DNA of 64,000 nucleotides from Epiperipatus broadwayi (taxonomy: Eukaryota; Onychophora; Udeonychophora; Euonychophora; Peripatidae): positions 2,466,101 to 2,530,100 of the forward strand of contig JAQFVV010012574.1 in the NCBI GenBank assembly GCA_028023455.1, given 5' to 3'. The notes beneath the pieces are model-generated. The model was not told the DNA's origin. It was given only the letters and a program-made list of their open reading frames with translations, and made no database searches. Of the stretch, positions 1 through 11,025 are shown one piece after another; within the stretch, counting starts at the first letter, position 1, and the number at the start of each line of letters is the position of its first letter. Made by a program: the position numbers and the translations under genes.

Positions 1-124
1 TTATAGTGTTTATATAAATAAATTAAAAAATAACCAACAAATAGTCTTCTATTTTAAAAGTAATCCATTAATTTTAATATATATATACAGCAAACCACAC
101 ACAAACTTCTTTATAAATCTTGAT
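1..124. other. AT-rich edge of window, no recognisable feature
   Basis: Low-complexity AT-rich sequence up to the start of the SINE fragment. No coding or structural signal is visible. Confidence 0.5.
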
Positions 125-198
125 TTTTTTTCCCCTCATGTGTCATTGCATCAGTGGGGAAGAGAACCCGCTAACCTGGGACAACTGCTTTTAAAGCA
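125..198 (-). mobile_element. tRNA-derived SINE, truncated copy
   Basis: The reverse complement contains the AAGCAGTTGTCCC block and the ATGACACATG tail followed by an A-rich run, which also occur at 9391-9488 and 35208-35318. The 5' part of the tRNA-like region (A box side) is missing, so this is a 5'-truncated insertion. It sits at the outer end of the PLE fragment that follows. Family membership rests on alignment by eye to the two other copies. Confidence 0.6.
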
Positions 199-842
199 GC
201 TATTATAAAGTACAAAAGTATACCCCAATGTTTCGACTACATTCTTATATAGTGTTTATCAAGGAACAACTAAAAATATATATAAAAAACAATAAATACA
301 AATATTCCATTAAGCATATAACAAATAAAATATCTTTTACCTTAAAGCCCTTCTACCGGACAATCTTAACTTTTCATTACATTAATTTTTTTTTATATCT
401 TTTTTAAAATAATCTCCTGTAATTATTTAATTAAATGAATCTATTATTCTCCTTTTTTGCAATTAACATTCTTTCATTACAAATCTCATTCCATTGATAT
501 AAATTCCTTCTTTTATAATTCTTTCATAATATAATCTAATACATTCTAAAGGTTCTATTTTAAAATCTTTATGTTTAAATTTACTCATATGACCATAAAC
601 TGAAAAATTTTTACTATTTAAATGCTGTTTTAATCTTGTTGCAATTCTTTGTAGTTCCAACATGAGATATTTCTTTATCATCTTTGAATAGTTCAATGGT
701 TTATTTTGTTAATAAAAATATTGAAAAAATGAATAATAGAATAAGGTTAAATAAGAATAATAATACTATAATAGAAAATAATTTATGTTGGTTTCAATGT
801 TTCAAAAGGTTTATTTATTAAAATTAGGAAATTATTTAATAT
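199..842 (-). pseudogene. Penelope-like element fragment (family B), GIY-YIG end
   Basis: Positions 463-696 encode, on the minus strand, the end of a GIY-YIG endonuclease domain. The string IATRLKQHLN is followed by a conserved stretch ending in YYERIIKEGIYINGM. The related copy at 8821-9560 carries the same motif and, upstream of it, a Cys pair and the YTGTTKNKLATRL segment, which is the GIY-YIG signature region of PLE C-termini. Positions 200-430 match, in inverse orientation, the 3' untranslated part of the 8821-9560 copy, including a GTCGAAACATTGG-type motif near 224-243. No RT domain is present, so this is a 5'-truncated remnant. PLE GIY-YIG proteins nick target DNA for reverse transcription; this copy cannot be functional. 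Confidence 0.75.
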
Positions 843-843
843 G

Positions 844-1065
844 ATTACTATACAGAAAAAGAATCAGAATTAAAACCAATTCTTTTTTATGTTGCACTTC
901 AAGTATACAATAGTCAAATATGTTTAAAAATACATATATATAAGCAACAAATATTACAAATTATAAAATTATCATAGAAAAGCCTTTTTCGGCAAATTAT
1001 GTTTTTTGCCCTTTTCAATATGTCTCCACGATTTAAAGCACATACAGCGACATCTATATCAATAC
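844..1065 (-). repeat. PLE-A terminal repeat (pLTR), 3' copy
   Basis: This 222-bp segment reappears in the same orientation as two pieces: 844-942 matches 3601-3699 and 936-1065 matches 8691-8820, with only isolated mismatches. It follows the 3' end of the PLE-A reading frame. PLEs are flanked by such long terminal repeats (pLTRs), in direct or inverted order. The split of the other copy is explained by the solo LTR inserted into it. Confidence 0.85.
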
Positions 1066-1191
1066 ATGAGAGAAGACAGATAAACAAATGGACATCTGAC
1101 ATGATCTATTATGTGATTTTTTTCCCCCTAAATTCTACTACAAAATTATTCTGTTATATATATTGAATGGATATATATCCACATATATTAA
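1066..1191. other. PLE-A 3' untranslated segment
   Basis: Short noncoding AT-rich stretch between the pLTR and the stop codon of the PLE-A reading frame. Confidence 0.5.
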
Positions 1192-3600
1192 TTAATTAAC
1201 TATCCATTCTTTATCCATTAACCACTTATTATTTAACTTAATGGATGTTTTGTATATATTCATACAGTTGTTTTTATTATACATGATATAGTTTGTTTCA
1301 TATATTTTACGTCTATCAACATTTTTAATATAATCAAGAACACTTATATTATCAATACAATTTATTTTATGTCCATACTGCAAATAATGAACATATAACG
1401 CAGATCTATCATCTTTCCTAGCAATAGCATCATTGTGTTCTTTAGCTCTTTCTCCCAATTGCTTTGATGTCTGGCCATAGTAAACCATATTACAAAAATT
1501 ACATCTAATTTTATAAACCATTCTTCTCTTATATTTTATATCATCTTTCATCCTACAATTAGTTATCAATTTATCCAAATTTTTGCTATTAGCCCATCCC
1601 ACATTAATGTTTTTATCTATATAATTTTTACTTTTTTTATTTAATATATTATATACAGTAGGCAAATATGAAATTTTTATCCATTTCTTTTGTTTATTAG
1701 TCCTACATCTATTATTATTATTCGTGCTATTTACCCCATATTGTGAAAATATATTGTCAATACTATGCACTGCATATCCATATCCCATATATGTTTGTTT
1801 AAATTTATCCTTCTGTAACATAGCAATATTTCTATCTGTATTAAATCTATCATTCTTATATTTAAAATTCTTAATTACACTCATCTTTTGTATCCATGGT
1901 TGTTTTGAATCAATTGATATAATTTTCCTTAATTTATAATCTTTAATAAAATGCTTAATTATAATATCATTATTTTGATTTAAAATAATTTCAATATCTA
2001 AATACCTTATTTCATTATCAATTTCTTTCATAGTAAATCTAATATTATCAACATTATTATTAAATTGTTTATATAATTTATATATTGCCCTCTTATTACC
2101 AATTATCAAACTATCATCTACATATCTAAAATAATGTAGTACTTCTTTTTTAATTATACTGCCTTTTATAATATTGATTTCCATATCATTAATAAACATA
2201 GATGCCATAAGCCCACTAATCGCGCATCCCATTACCCATCCCTTATTTATACTCCAATATTCATTATTATATTTAAAATATAAACTATTATTTATTAGGT
2301 TCAATGCTTCATTTATAATACTAATTATGCTATCATCATTGATATATAGAGATAAAGCCTTTATGACGATACTAATACTTTTAATTCTAGGGATACTAGG
2401 GTACATCGATTCTATGTCCATCACAAAGATACTGTGGTTTCTATTTATATTCATCATATTTAATTTATCAATAATAGCCTCTGTATTTTTTATACAATAT
2501 TGTCCCTAACCAATAATATCAGCTATCCATTTGTTTAAATATTTATAAAATTTATGTAAAATGAAATTGCTAAAATTAAACAATAATCTTAAAGAGTAAT
2601 CTTTCTTATGCGTTTTTACCTTACAAAATATATATGGGTTCTCTTATGAATTAGGATATAAAGAATAATATTGATTATCATTTATAATGTTATTAAGCTT
2701 CAACTTTTTTAACAATTTTACATATTTATTTTTTATATTATTTGTAGGATCTTTAGATAATCTACTATACCCCTCATTTTTTATTACACTATCTATTTTA
2801 TCATTATAGTCCTTAGCGTACATTACAACAAAACGACAACCTTTATCTTCTTTACTTATTACAATCCCATAGCCATTACATATATATCTAATTTCATTTA
2901 TTATTTTCCTGTAGTTATAATCCTTGTTAGAAATATTAAGTTCATATAAATGTCTATTTAAATCACAATGTAATTTCTTTTTTTTCCCGTATGAAATATG
3001 TGAATGTCTGTTATAATCCTCTTCTTTATATCTTTGTCTATAAATGGGATAAATGATGGATTTTACTCAGTAAATTACTTTGTTCACGTGAAAATTTATA
3101 ATCCGTTAAATTTACAAAATTGACTGAAACATGTTTTTTATATTCCATAGACTTATAAGATTGCTAAATATTATCATATCTGCATGATTTATTAGTGTAA
3201 AATTTATTAATCAGCCATTCCCATTTTTTAGTATATTTAAGATGCATTTTATAATTCCATTTATTACGATAATTATTTAAGAAACCTTTGAAATTATCCC
3301 AGACATTTATCCTTTTTAATATTGGTTTTATAATTTTATTTAAGCTCTAAATCTATCAAAACTTCTTTTAAAAATGTAGTATTTTTCATTTATAAAAATT
3401 TGCAACAAACAATTCTCCAATTTATATATTAATTTATTATTAATTGAGATCTTCTTATTCCTTCTAACAGTTAATTATACATGCTTTAGGGATAACCTTA
3501 TGTAATTTACAATTATTTAAATATGATAATTGACCTTTTATTTTTTCCATATTTAAACATAATTTAGTTAATTTCTTTACCTTAATCAAATCAAATCGAA
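1192..3600 (-). pseudogene. Penelope-like reverse transcriptase/GIY-YIG protein, nearly full length, disrupted
   Basis: Read on the minus strand, this carries the domains of a PLE polyprotein in order. The N-terminal segment at about 3600-3470 holds an LTKLCLNMEKIKGQL...HKVIPKAC pattern. A DKG motif (SKEDKGCRFVV) lies near 2850-2830. The RT core at 2660-1900 has motif A (MDIESMYPSIP), motif B (GWVMGCAISG) and the catalytic RYVDD. The C-terminal GIY-YIG domain follows: a Cys pair, VYYGQTSKQLGERAKEH, and further conserved residues to the stop at 1192. The longest uninterrupted stretch is 421 codons (2457-1192). It continues in frame upstream past a single TAG at 2506-2508. A frame change near 2650 separates it from the DKG segment, and more stops occur towards the N-terminus. 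PLEs copy themselves by target-primed reverse transcription. The element is recently dead rather than ancient. Family assignment is firm; exact breakpoints are approximate. Confidence 0.9.
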
Positions 3601-3699
3601 ATTACTATGCAGAAAAAGAATCAGAATTAAAACCAATTCTTTTTTATGTTGCACTTCAAGTATACAATAGTCAAATATGTTTAAAAATACATATATATA
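3601..3699 (-). repeat. PLE-A 5' pLTR, part 1 (split by solo LTR)
   Basis: Near-identical to 844-942 in the same orientation. It stops abruptly in the AT dinucleotide run where the solo LTR begins. The missing continuation is at 8691-8820. Confidence 0.85.
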
Positions 3700-4637
3700 T
3701 TGTGCCCTTATCTATAGGTCATAATAAGGTAGAATGGTCAATTACTAAAAAATTTTAAATTTTAAAATACGTTTGTGTAATATATTGATAATTGTATGAT
3801 TGATTAGATTTTATAGTACAATTTAAGGCTGAAAATACCTGGTATATAAAAGTGTAATGAATTGTTTTAAAAGAAAACAGTTAAATAAAGCTTAATTATA
3901 TCCTTGCTTATGGTTGTAAAAGCTAGCCATATAAAATAACACAGCTATAAATAGTTAAAAATATATTAATAATTCGAGTATGATATTTTAAAACTAATAA
4001 ATTAAATAAATGCTATATGTAGTGTTATAATTATATTTAATAGTCAAAATTAATAGAGTATATTTTAAAATAAACTTTGGGATGGTGAGAATTATATTTA
4101 GTTCTACATTTTTAAATTATTTTCCAAATTTTTATAAAATATATCAGTTTTGGTAATTTAGACCGAGACGTAAATTAAAAAATCATCTGATAAAGTTAGT
4201 AATCATGTGACTGTATATTATATACCCTCACACACACGCTTGTTAGAATATAATAATAAAGTTTGTGAATTATGGAACTAAATGTAATTGCTGTCTATCA
4301 TTGAAATGAATGTTAAAATATTAAATAGTTATTTTAAATATTTAAATGATGTAATATTTAAGTAGTGTTTAAAAGTTGAATACAGTTAATAAAAAAATTA
4401 AATATTTTATTTAAATAAAAACAAGATAAATTAAATATTAATATTAAAATAGATATTAAATGTTATTTTAATAATTGTTTTAAAATTTAAATGATTTTGA
4501 TAAAATTATAATTGAGTTAAAAATACTATTCTAAGTAATATTTTAAATCATTACGTCATAAATTCTTTATTTTAAAAAGGTCTAATCTATTATAAAACTA
4601 AAATGTGTAAATTTGTTCGCGCTAAAAAAGTCATTAA

Positions 4638-4673
4638 CCAATCAACGGAGGTATTTTAGCAGACAAAATATAA
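4638..4673 (+). promoter_or_regulatory. LTR promoter remnant: CCAAT and TATA boxes
   Basis: CCAAT at 4638-4642 and TATAA at 4669-4673 lie in the same position and spacing as the CCAAT/TATA pair in the Gypsy LTRs at 51781-51813 and 63083-63115. Transcription would start about 25-30 bp downstream, near 4700. Function is inferred from conserved position. Confidence 0.5.
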
Positions 4674-7600
4674 GAATTAGACGGAGCGGGAGAAAGTAAT
4701 GTGTAAGTGAAGGAGGGAGTAACATATTTTTTTAGCTGTATAATATCGTAAGCTAGAAAAGTAATATAATTTTAAAATTTTGTATTTGTTTTAAAAGTTT
4801 TTTAAAATATAATATTTTGAACTACCTTTACATGGAGGGCTAATTTTAAAAGTTTTCTTACCAGTGATTTTATTCAAGTTTAGCCAAAACCTTGCAGTAA
4901 AAATGGAAATACTACAGAAAACAGTATATAGAAATTATGATAAAGAAAAAATATTTGTAAAGTGCCTTGATACAGCTTTATTTATGCTCAACCAGAAACT
5001 TATTATTGTAACTCAGAGAAATATAATTTGGACGCTATACGGAAAACTTGAAAGAGAAGTTATTTGCCGTCAGGAAAAATTATGACGCACAAATTTATAA
5101 GGCTACTCTGAAGTTATTTTATTCTTCTCTATGGAAAAAATTAAGATACGTATATCATAAAGAAAAATTATGTAAAAGTTATAACAGAGAAAGAATGTTT
5201 GTCCTTTTTAAAGGAAACATTACAAAGTATATAGTTACCAGAACTTTAAAAGAAAGGAAAAATTACCGAATAATGATAGGAAAGAGTCATTATTTTTTAA
5301 AAAAAGGAAAGAAAAAACTTTATCTAAGAAGAATTAAAATATTATAAAGTGTTCATTATAAAAACGCTTAATAAAGATAGAGATTAGGAAAATGGAAATT
5401 TAAATTACTTAATGAAAATGGATCCATGGAGACAGAAAAATTTACTAAATATTTAAATCAAAGTACTGAGAAGATGCATCGTAAAAGTTGCGCGGGAGAA
5501 AATATTAGCAAGAAAATATTAGAAGAGAATATGTAGACGTTTTCTTTACGGGATTAACTAATATCATAATTAATAATTGTATTAAATATTATAAAAAAAC
5601 CAAGGATTGTCATATATGAATATTATTAAACAGAGCAATAATTGTTTTACCTTAAAATTGAACAAGAAGTGACTGAAGAAGAAATAATAAACATTTTTTT
5701 TTAGCTTTAGTATGAACGGTTTTCAAGAAAGTTTGATAAAGAAGTACAGTAAATATAGTTTAAATATTTTTTCTCATTTATTTAGAATATAAAATGTTAT
5801 GTGAGATTAGGGAAAACATATAAACATAAATTTAGTAATATTAAAATTAAATATAATAGCTAGATAAAATTATAGAAATAGTGTTTAAAATAAAGTGTAT
5901 GGATGTGAATCTTATATCTACAAGGATAAAATGGATGGTGAAGCCTACGGAACACGATCGAGAAGATAAAGGTCGTTTTGGTAATTTTAATAGTTGTTTA
6001 TAATGCATAATGTATTTTTTTTAGATCATCTATTGGCCTAAGAATGAAGTGTGAAAGTTTAAATTATATGTACACATTTTATACAACATTTTTAACATAT
6101 TATGAGATGGGAGTAATTCGGAATATGCATGCAATAATTTATTTAATGTATATTAATAATATAATTTAAAAGAACAATTGTGTGATTCTTTTGAACTTTC
6201 ATGTGATAAAGTATTCAGATATTCAAATAGTTTGTATGACTAAATATACGGAGGAAAGTAGTAAGCAAGCTGTCTTATAGAACAGTGGAATAGTTTTAAA
6301 ATAAATGAATTTTATTATTGTTAGTAATGCAGATATGTATTTGTCGATGTACAGTATAGAAAAATCTTGAGAAATAAGATCGGATAGTGACTTGGAAGTA
6401 CTAGTGGAAAGGAAACCAAGATGATGTTTTTTTTTAAGAAATAGGAAAAATAAAGGATTTGGATCATATTTAGTTTTGTGTGATTTCAGTATAGTTAACT
6501 AGGCCCTATGACTGAACACATATGGTTTGGACAGTGTTTTGCATATCTTTAAACTTTGGATGTTATAATAAAGCTGAAGAAATAGCTTTAACATCGTTCC
6601 TATAATAGAGGTTGGTAGACAGATAAAGGTCACTCCTCTATAGTGTCTTTTAATTCACTGTGCCATGATTGTCAAGATATATGATGAGTAATATTCTAGT
6701 TGTATTTTGATCCTATGCATCTATCTTCGCTATCCTTATTTTGTGAATCTGCATCGGTCAGAAAGATATTTTCAAAGAAATAATGAATAAAATAGAACTG
6801 AAGATATGTTATCGTTTATGTAAGAATAGTTTATTTGCTGGAATGTATAGAATTGTGTAACTTTAAAATTGAAAGTCCAAAATATCATAAAGAGAGAAAG
6901 AATCATATAATACATTGTAAAGTTAATTCAGAAATGAATATAAGATTTTGAAAAGAAATCTAAACCAAGTATTTTAAAAGTGATAATAAAATTTGAATGA
7001 ATTTTTTTTTTAAAATCATATTTAGGAAATAAGTATTGCATATTTATTAAGAAAATAGTCCAATAATGTACAATAAACATATACTTGTGCATGGTATATT
7101 AATAGTTATAATTATATCATCCGAAGTAAGGCTTGAATGAGAATATTAGGATTAATAAACATCGGATAATGAACAATAAAAACCTAATACCGAATGTAGT
7201 ACAATGTTTTGACTTTGTAAGATTCCATACAACCCATATAAAACTAAAATTTGTTATTTTGTAGAATTTTACTACGAATGTAAATTTTGTGAAAAAATAT
7301 AATTTTAATAATATTAGGGATGCAAAGTGTTTGTGATAATCATATAAGAAATGCATTTTGTAATAAGCTAACCATAATAATAAATCAAGTAATAATACTG
7401 TATTTTCTTAAGTGTTAAAAAATAAGATTTAACTAGGAAAAGTAAATATTATTTTGATTTCATTTTTATAAACTAATAAATTAAGTTGAGATATGAAAGT
7501 AAGGGATATCCAATGTATATAGTGTAAAATATTGTTAATTTATTTATGTTGTTAATAAACTTTGTTTTTAAAATTTATTTTAACGTTTTTGTGTCCGAGT

Positions 7601-7871
7601 TGTTATTTCTCCACATGGATGCATGAAATCACGATACATTTATAATTGAAACAAACATATAAGTTTTGCACAAAAGGTAAACATAAAAGTGTTATAATAA
7701 TTTAGAGAATTTATTAGTATGTTAAAATTAAAAGATCATAATTTTATATTATTTATTGGTCATCAGTCGGTTGCCACAATCTTACATTAAATTATATGCT
7801 AATGTTGCCACACGTATTCTGTTGTCAGATTATTAAAATACTACCACGTACGTATTTATTTATTTCATTTT

Positions 7872-8057
7872 AGTAATAGTTTTAACAAGGCTGTAAACCT
7901 TAGCAATGAGCGTCTGAAAAAATCGTCACTAGGGACCTCTGTAGGTCTTTAAAACACATAGCGTACGCTATGTGTTTTAAAGACCTACAGAGGTCCCTAG
8001 TGACGATTTTTTCAGACGCTCATTGCTAAGGTTTACAGCCTTGTTAAAACTATTACT
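7872..8057. repeat. Perfect 186-bp palindrome with no spacer
   Basis: Two 93-bp arms are exact reverse complements meeting at 7964/7965 (GCGT|ACGC centre). One mismatch further out extends the symmetry to 7867-8062. The arms have higher GC than their surroundings and contain no reading frame. It lies in the 3' half of the solo LTR and is not seen in the two Gypsy LTRs. As RNA it would fold into one continuous hairpin. Confidence 0.95.
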
Positions 8058-8690
8058 GAAATAATAGTGAGCGTTTAATAAATTTATAATTACAACTTTA
8101 AATTATTTCATTTTAGGAAGAAATAAGATTATACTTATATTATTATTGTTATTATTATTTTATTATTGTTAGTTGCTGTGTAGTAGATTATGACATAAAA
8201 TTCCCTTTTCATATTTTACTACCGTAATTTTAAATTAGTTAGAATACAATTTCTGAACCTGAGATTTTATTTATTTTACTTCATTTTATTTAATTGAGCT
8301 AGATTCTTGTTATAAAGAAGATTAAGATATGATTATTATTTTAATCGTAGTGAATAGAGCTTAGAAAGTCATAAGAATACTATGAGTTAGTTATTTGATA
8401 TAGTAAAAAGGGGGAATAGTGTTCTTATGCCATTGAGGTAGTATCGTGTGGATAATGGCTCAATGTAGTCTATCTCGTCCCCCGTATTGTCACTCCATGT
8501 CTCATGAAAATAGTAAATATTTGTTAATTCATTTTAAAATTGAACCGTATTTGTATTTTAAAATTAGAGCTAGTAATCATTTTAATTAATGCTGAATATT
8601 TCATTTATTTATTTGTTAACTGAGCTAGAACCCATAATATTCGTAATAAACAGTATATTTTGGGGTGAGGACGCGCGGGGGGAGGTTAGA

Positions 8691-8820
8691 ATATATAAGC
8701 AACAAATATTACAAATTATAAAATTATCATAGAAAAGCCTTTTTCGGCAAATTATGTTTTTTGCCCTTTTCAGTATGTCTCCACGATTTAAAGCACATAC
8801 AGCGACATCTATATCAATAC
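8691..8820 (-). repeat. PLE-A 5' pLTR, part 2
   Basis: Matches 936-1065 with one visible difference (cagtatg versus caatatg). It continues the terminal repeat interrupted at 3699, so PLE-A spans 8820 to 844 on the minus strand once the LTR is subtracted (about 3.0 kb). Confidence 0.85.
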
Positions 8821-9575
8821 AATATAATAGTTGTTCTGTTTATAAAAGGTAAAAAAGTTTAAATTTGTTAATTAATAATGATAATAATTATAATAATTTA
8901 GAAGTTATGAATTCAGTTTATATTACAAAATGTTTAGATTGTTTTAAAGATAATAAAGAAATGTCATATACTGGAACTACAAAGAATAAATTGGCAACAA
9001 GATTAAAACAGCATTTAAATATAAAATTTCTTCAGTTTATGGTCTTACAATAAATTTAAACATAAATATTTTTAAATAGAACCCTTAGAATGTATTAGAT
9101 CCTATTATGAAAGAATTAAAAAGAACAATTTATATTAATGGAATGAAACCTGTAATGAATAGGATGTTAATTGAAAAAAAGAGAATAATAGGTTGAATTA
9201 ATTAAATAATTACAAGGGATTATTTTAAGAAAGATATTTAAGAAACTATTGTAATGAAAAGTTAACACGGTTTATTAGAAGAGTTTTAAGGTAAAAGGTA
9301 TTTGTATTTGTTATATGTGTTATGGAATATTTGTATTTATTGTTTTTTTATGTATTTTTTAGTGGTTCCTTGATAAAGACTATAAAAGAAGTCAAGTGTT
9401 GGTGGCCGAAGGGTTAGCGCAGCTGCCTTACAAGCAGTTGTCCTGGGGTTCGCTTCCCGGCCGTCACTTTGACACATTAAAAAAAAAAGACTATAAAAGA
9501 ATATAATGAGAATGTTAGAGTATATTTTTGTACTTTATAATAGTTCATGTAATAAATCAAAATTCATAAAGAAGG
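8821..9575 (+). pseudogene. Penelope-like element fragment (family B), GIY-YIG remnant and 3' end
   Basis: Positions 8865-9053 encode a GIY-YIG N-terminal region: CLDCF (a Cys pair), then YTGTTKNKLATRLKQHLN. A small indel near 9045 moves the rest (KHKYF..., then the ECIRSYYERI pattern at 9075-9115) into another frame. The 3' part to about 9560 matches the fragment at 199-842 in inverse orientation. At 9375-9501 the sequence is interrupted by a SINE. The matching stretch at 199-260 shows the empty version of this site. Confidence 0.7.
9391..9488 (+). mobile_element. tRNA-derived SINE, young insertion
   Basis: A tRNA-like body has an A-box region (TGGCCGAAGGGTTAGCG), an AAGCAGTTGTCC stem and a B box (GGTTCGCTTCC), followed by a GACACATT tail and a run of about ten A. 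It is flanked by the 13-bp direct repeat gactataaaagaa at 9378-9390 and 9489-9501, the target-site duplication of a LINE-type retrotransposition. Its body is about 90 bp. It is a SINE rather than a tRNA gene because of the tail, the duplication and the other copies. Confidence 0.85.
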
Positions 9576-9591
9576 ATTGTGATGATGGTGT

Positions 9592-9866
9592 TTTAATTGT
9601 ATTAATATGTTGGACTATTTCCATCATCTGAGTATTGAATATCTTTAGAAAAATTCAACTTTATTTAAATATTCCAAATATATTCATCTGTTAGTAATAG
9701 CATACAGGTTAGTATATGCACTACGTCTCAAGAGGTATTATTCTCCCCTCTTCTTCAGGTATTGCTGGCCTGACTAGCAACAGTACTAGTGTGGGAATCA
9801 AACCTGAACAAGATCTTAGACTCTTGAGTATTGAATTTTAAGGTAATGCTCTAGTTAACTGAGCCA
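9592..9866 (-). mobile_element. tRNA-derived SINE, second family, inverted left arm
   Basis: On the minus strand it starts at the tRNA-like end with an A box (TGGCTCAGTTAACTAGAGC) and a B box (GGTTTGATTCC), and ends with an AT-rich tail. It is the inverted counterpart of 9876-10154, with about 10 bp between the two. The arms agree over most of their length but have several mismatches. Confidence 0.75.
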
Positions 9867-9875
9867 TCCTGACAA

Positions 9876-10154
9876 AGGCATGTTTCAGTTGGTTAGAACA
9901 TTAACTTAAAATTCAATACTCAAGAATTTAAGGGTCCAGATTCAATTTCCATATTAGGACTGTCACTGGTCAGACCAGAAACACCCGAAGAAGAGGGAAG
10001 AATAATACTTCTTGAAACATTGTGCATATACTAACCTGTGTTCTATTATTAGCAGTTGAATGTATCTGGAATATTTAAATAAAGTTAAAATTTTTTAGAG
10101 ACATTCAATACTCATATTAGATGGTGGAAATAGTCCAACATATTAATACAATTA
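9876..10154 (+). mobile_element. tRNA-derived SINE, second family, inverted right arm
   Basis: It contains a degenerate A box (TTTCAGTTGGTTAGAACATT), the shared CTTAAAATTCAATACTCAAG block and a weak B box (AGATTCAATTTCC). It pairs with 9592-9866 as a large foldback. The tail regions (AGTCCAACATATTAATAC) match on the opposite strand at 9598-9615. Confidence 0.75.
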
Positions 10155-10569
10155 TAAAGAAGTTTGGGTGTGTGTTTTGTTATATATGTATATTGTGTAT
10201 ATGAAATATATTGGACCACAAATAAAGATGGGAGGGATTTCCACCTTTATTGTTAAAAGGAGATTGCTTTGACAACAGATTGAGATTGTTCATTGTTATT
10301 GATATTGGGATTGTCTAAATTTTGATTGATTTTAATGATTACTGTATTGACTATATAAATTCATGGTATCACCTGACATTTTATTTTTTGTTAATTCACA
10401 TTACTAAGTTTTCATCTATTCATTGATATTACAATATATATTATTTATTTTGGAAATTTTCTATGTAGCCTAAGCATGTTTTTTAATTTCATTTTTATTT
10501 TTAGAAAGGTATTCCATATTTAGAACTTTTTTTTATTTTACTAAGATCATAAAGCCAATTACTTAAGAT
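10155..10569. other. AT-rich, no feature seen
   Basis: Intergenic sequence without repeats or reading frames that I can name. Confidence 0.4.
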
Positions 10570-11025
10570 TTTAATAACTGAAACACAGGCTTATTATATA
10601 TATACACCTGTGTCTATATACGTAATATATAGGGTATACGAGCACAGACTTTCACACAACCCACCACTCTCCACTCTATCTAATAACACTGATACACTTA
10701 AGCACATATATGCTGAAAAGATAAATAATCACCAATATACGTATTTCATCCTAAAACAGCAATCATCAGTTGGTCCAGATTATCATCTCCCACACATATA
10801 TACTATAAGTGCTCAGACATATATTAAGATAGACAATCTTCATACTTTAAAGGACAGGCTCCAATCTACTACACACTCCAACTTTTCAACCGTCCATCCA
10901 ATTGAAAATCTGATGATCGAATGCTCGAAGGCCACCCTGAGGCCGAGATTCTTGTCACCCCCATGTTGACCCAAGGTCTCTACAATGTAATAACTGAAAC
11001 ACAGGCTTATTATATATACATGTGG
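10570..11025 (-). repeat. Hammerhead repeat family I, inverted left copy
   Basis: Dispersed repeat of about 400 bp. Its far end is a GACACAGGT...ACCTGTG-type hairpin also seen at 12450-12500. Its middle holds a hammerhead motif (10731-10774). The body with CAGATTTTCAATTGGATGG is shared by the other family members. The right part includes an extra copy of the terminal hairpin sequence (10984-11025), so the junction with the next copy is complex. It is inverted relative to 11026-11390. Confidence 0.7.
10731..10774 (-). ncRNA. Hammerhead ribozyme motif, family I, core intact
   Basis: Minus-strand order: stem I strand ACCAA (10770-10774), CUGAUGA (10763-10769), stem II hairpin (10748-10762), GAAA (10744-10747), a very short stem III ending U-A, then stem I strand UUGGU (10731-10735). 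All core bases fit a type I hammerhead, with cleavage expected after the A at 10736. Stem II has mismatches, so activity may be weak. Confidence 0.6.

Larger units (their letters stand above)
3700..8690 (+). mobile_element. Solo LTR of a Gypsy-type element, about 5 kb, nested in PLE-A
   Basis: It begins TGTGCCC at 3701, the same start as the LTRs of the Gypsy element at 48440-64000. At about the same distance from the start (roughly 940 bp) both carry a CCAAT box followed by a TATA box (here CCAAT 4638-4642, TATAA 4669-4673). Near the 3' end, 8420-8480 matches the reverse complement of 48660-48730 (the TTCTTATGCCATTG and GGCTCAATGTA blocks), and GAGCTAG near 8624 also matches. It is therefore a diverged relative of the same LTR. 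No internal region remains, so it is a solo LTR, presumably left by LTR-LTR recombination. The PLE sequence ATATATA is present on both sides, consistent with a target-site duplication of 5-7 bp whose exact length is hidden by the AT repeat. The two short lysine/tyrosine-rich frames at 4864-5347 resemble nothing known. Confidence 0.8.

Noticed and set aside
1724-2509. Hydrophobic plus-strand frames
   Set aside because: Antisense of the PLE reverse transcriptase.
4864-5347. Two overlapping lysine/tyrosine-rich frames
   Set aside because: They lie inside the solo LTR, have no known motif, and their composition follows from the AT-rich sequence.
9399-9467. A functional tRNA gene
   Set aside because: The tRNA-like fold is imperfect, is followed by a poly-A tail with target duplications, and has two further copies: it is a SINE.
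10910-10935. CUGAUGA followed by GAAG in the family I body, a second ribozyme candidate
   Set aside because: GAAA is missing and no stem I can form. The real motif of the repeat is at 10731-10774.
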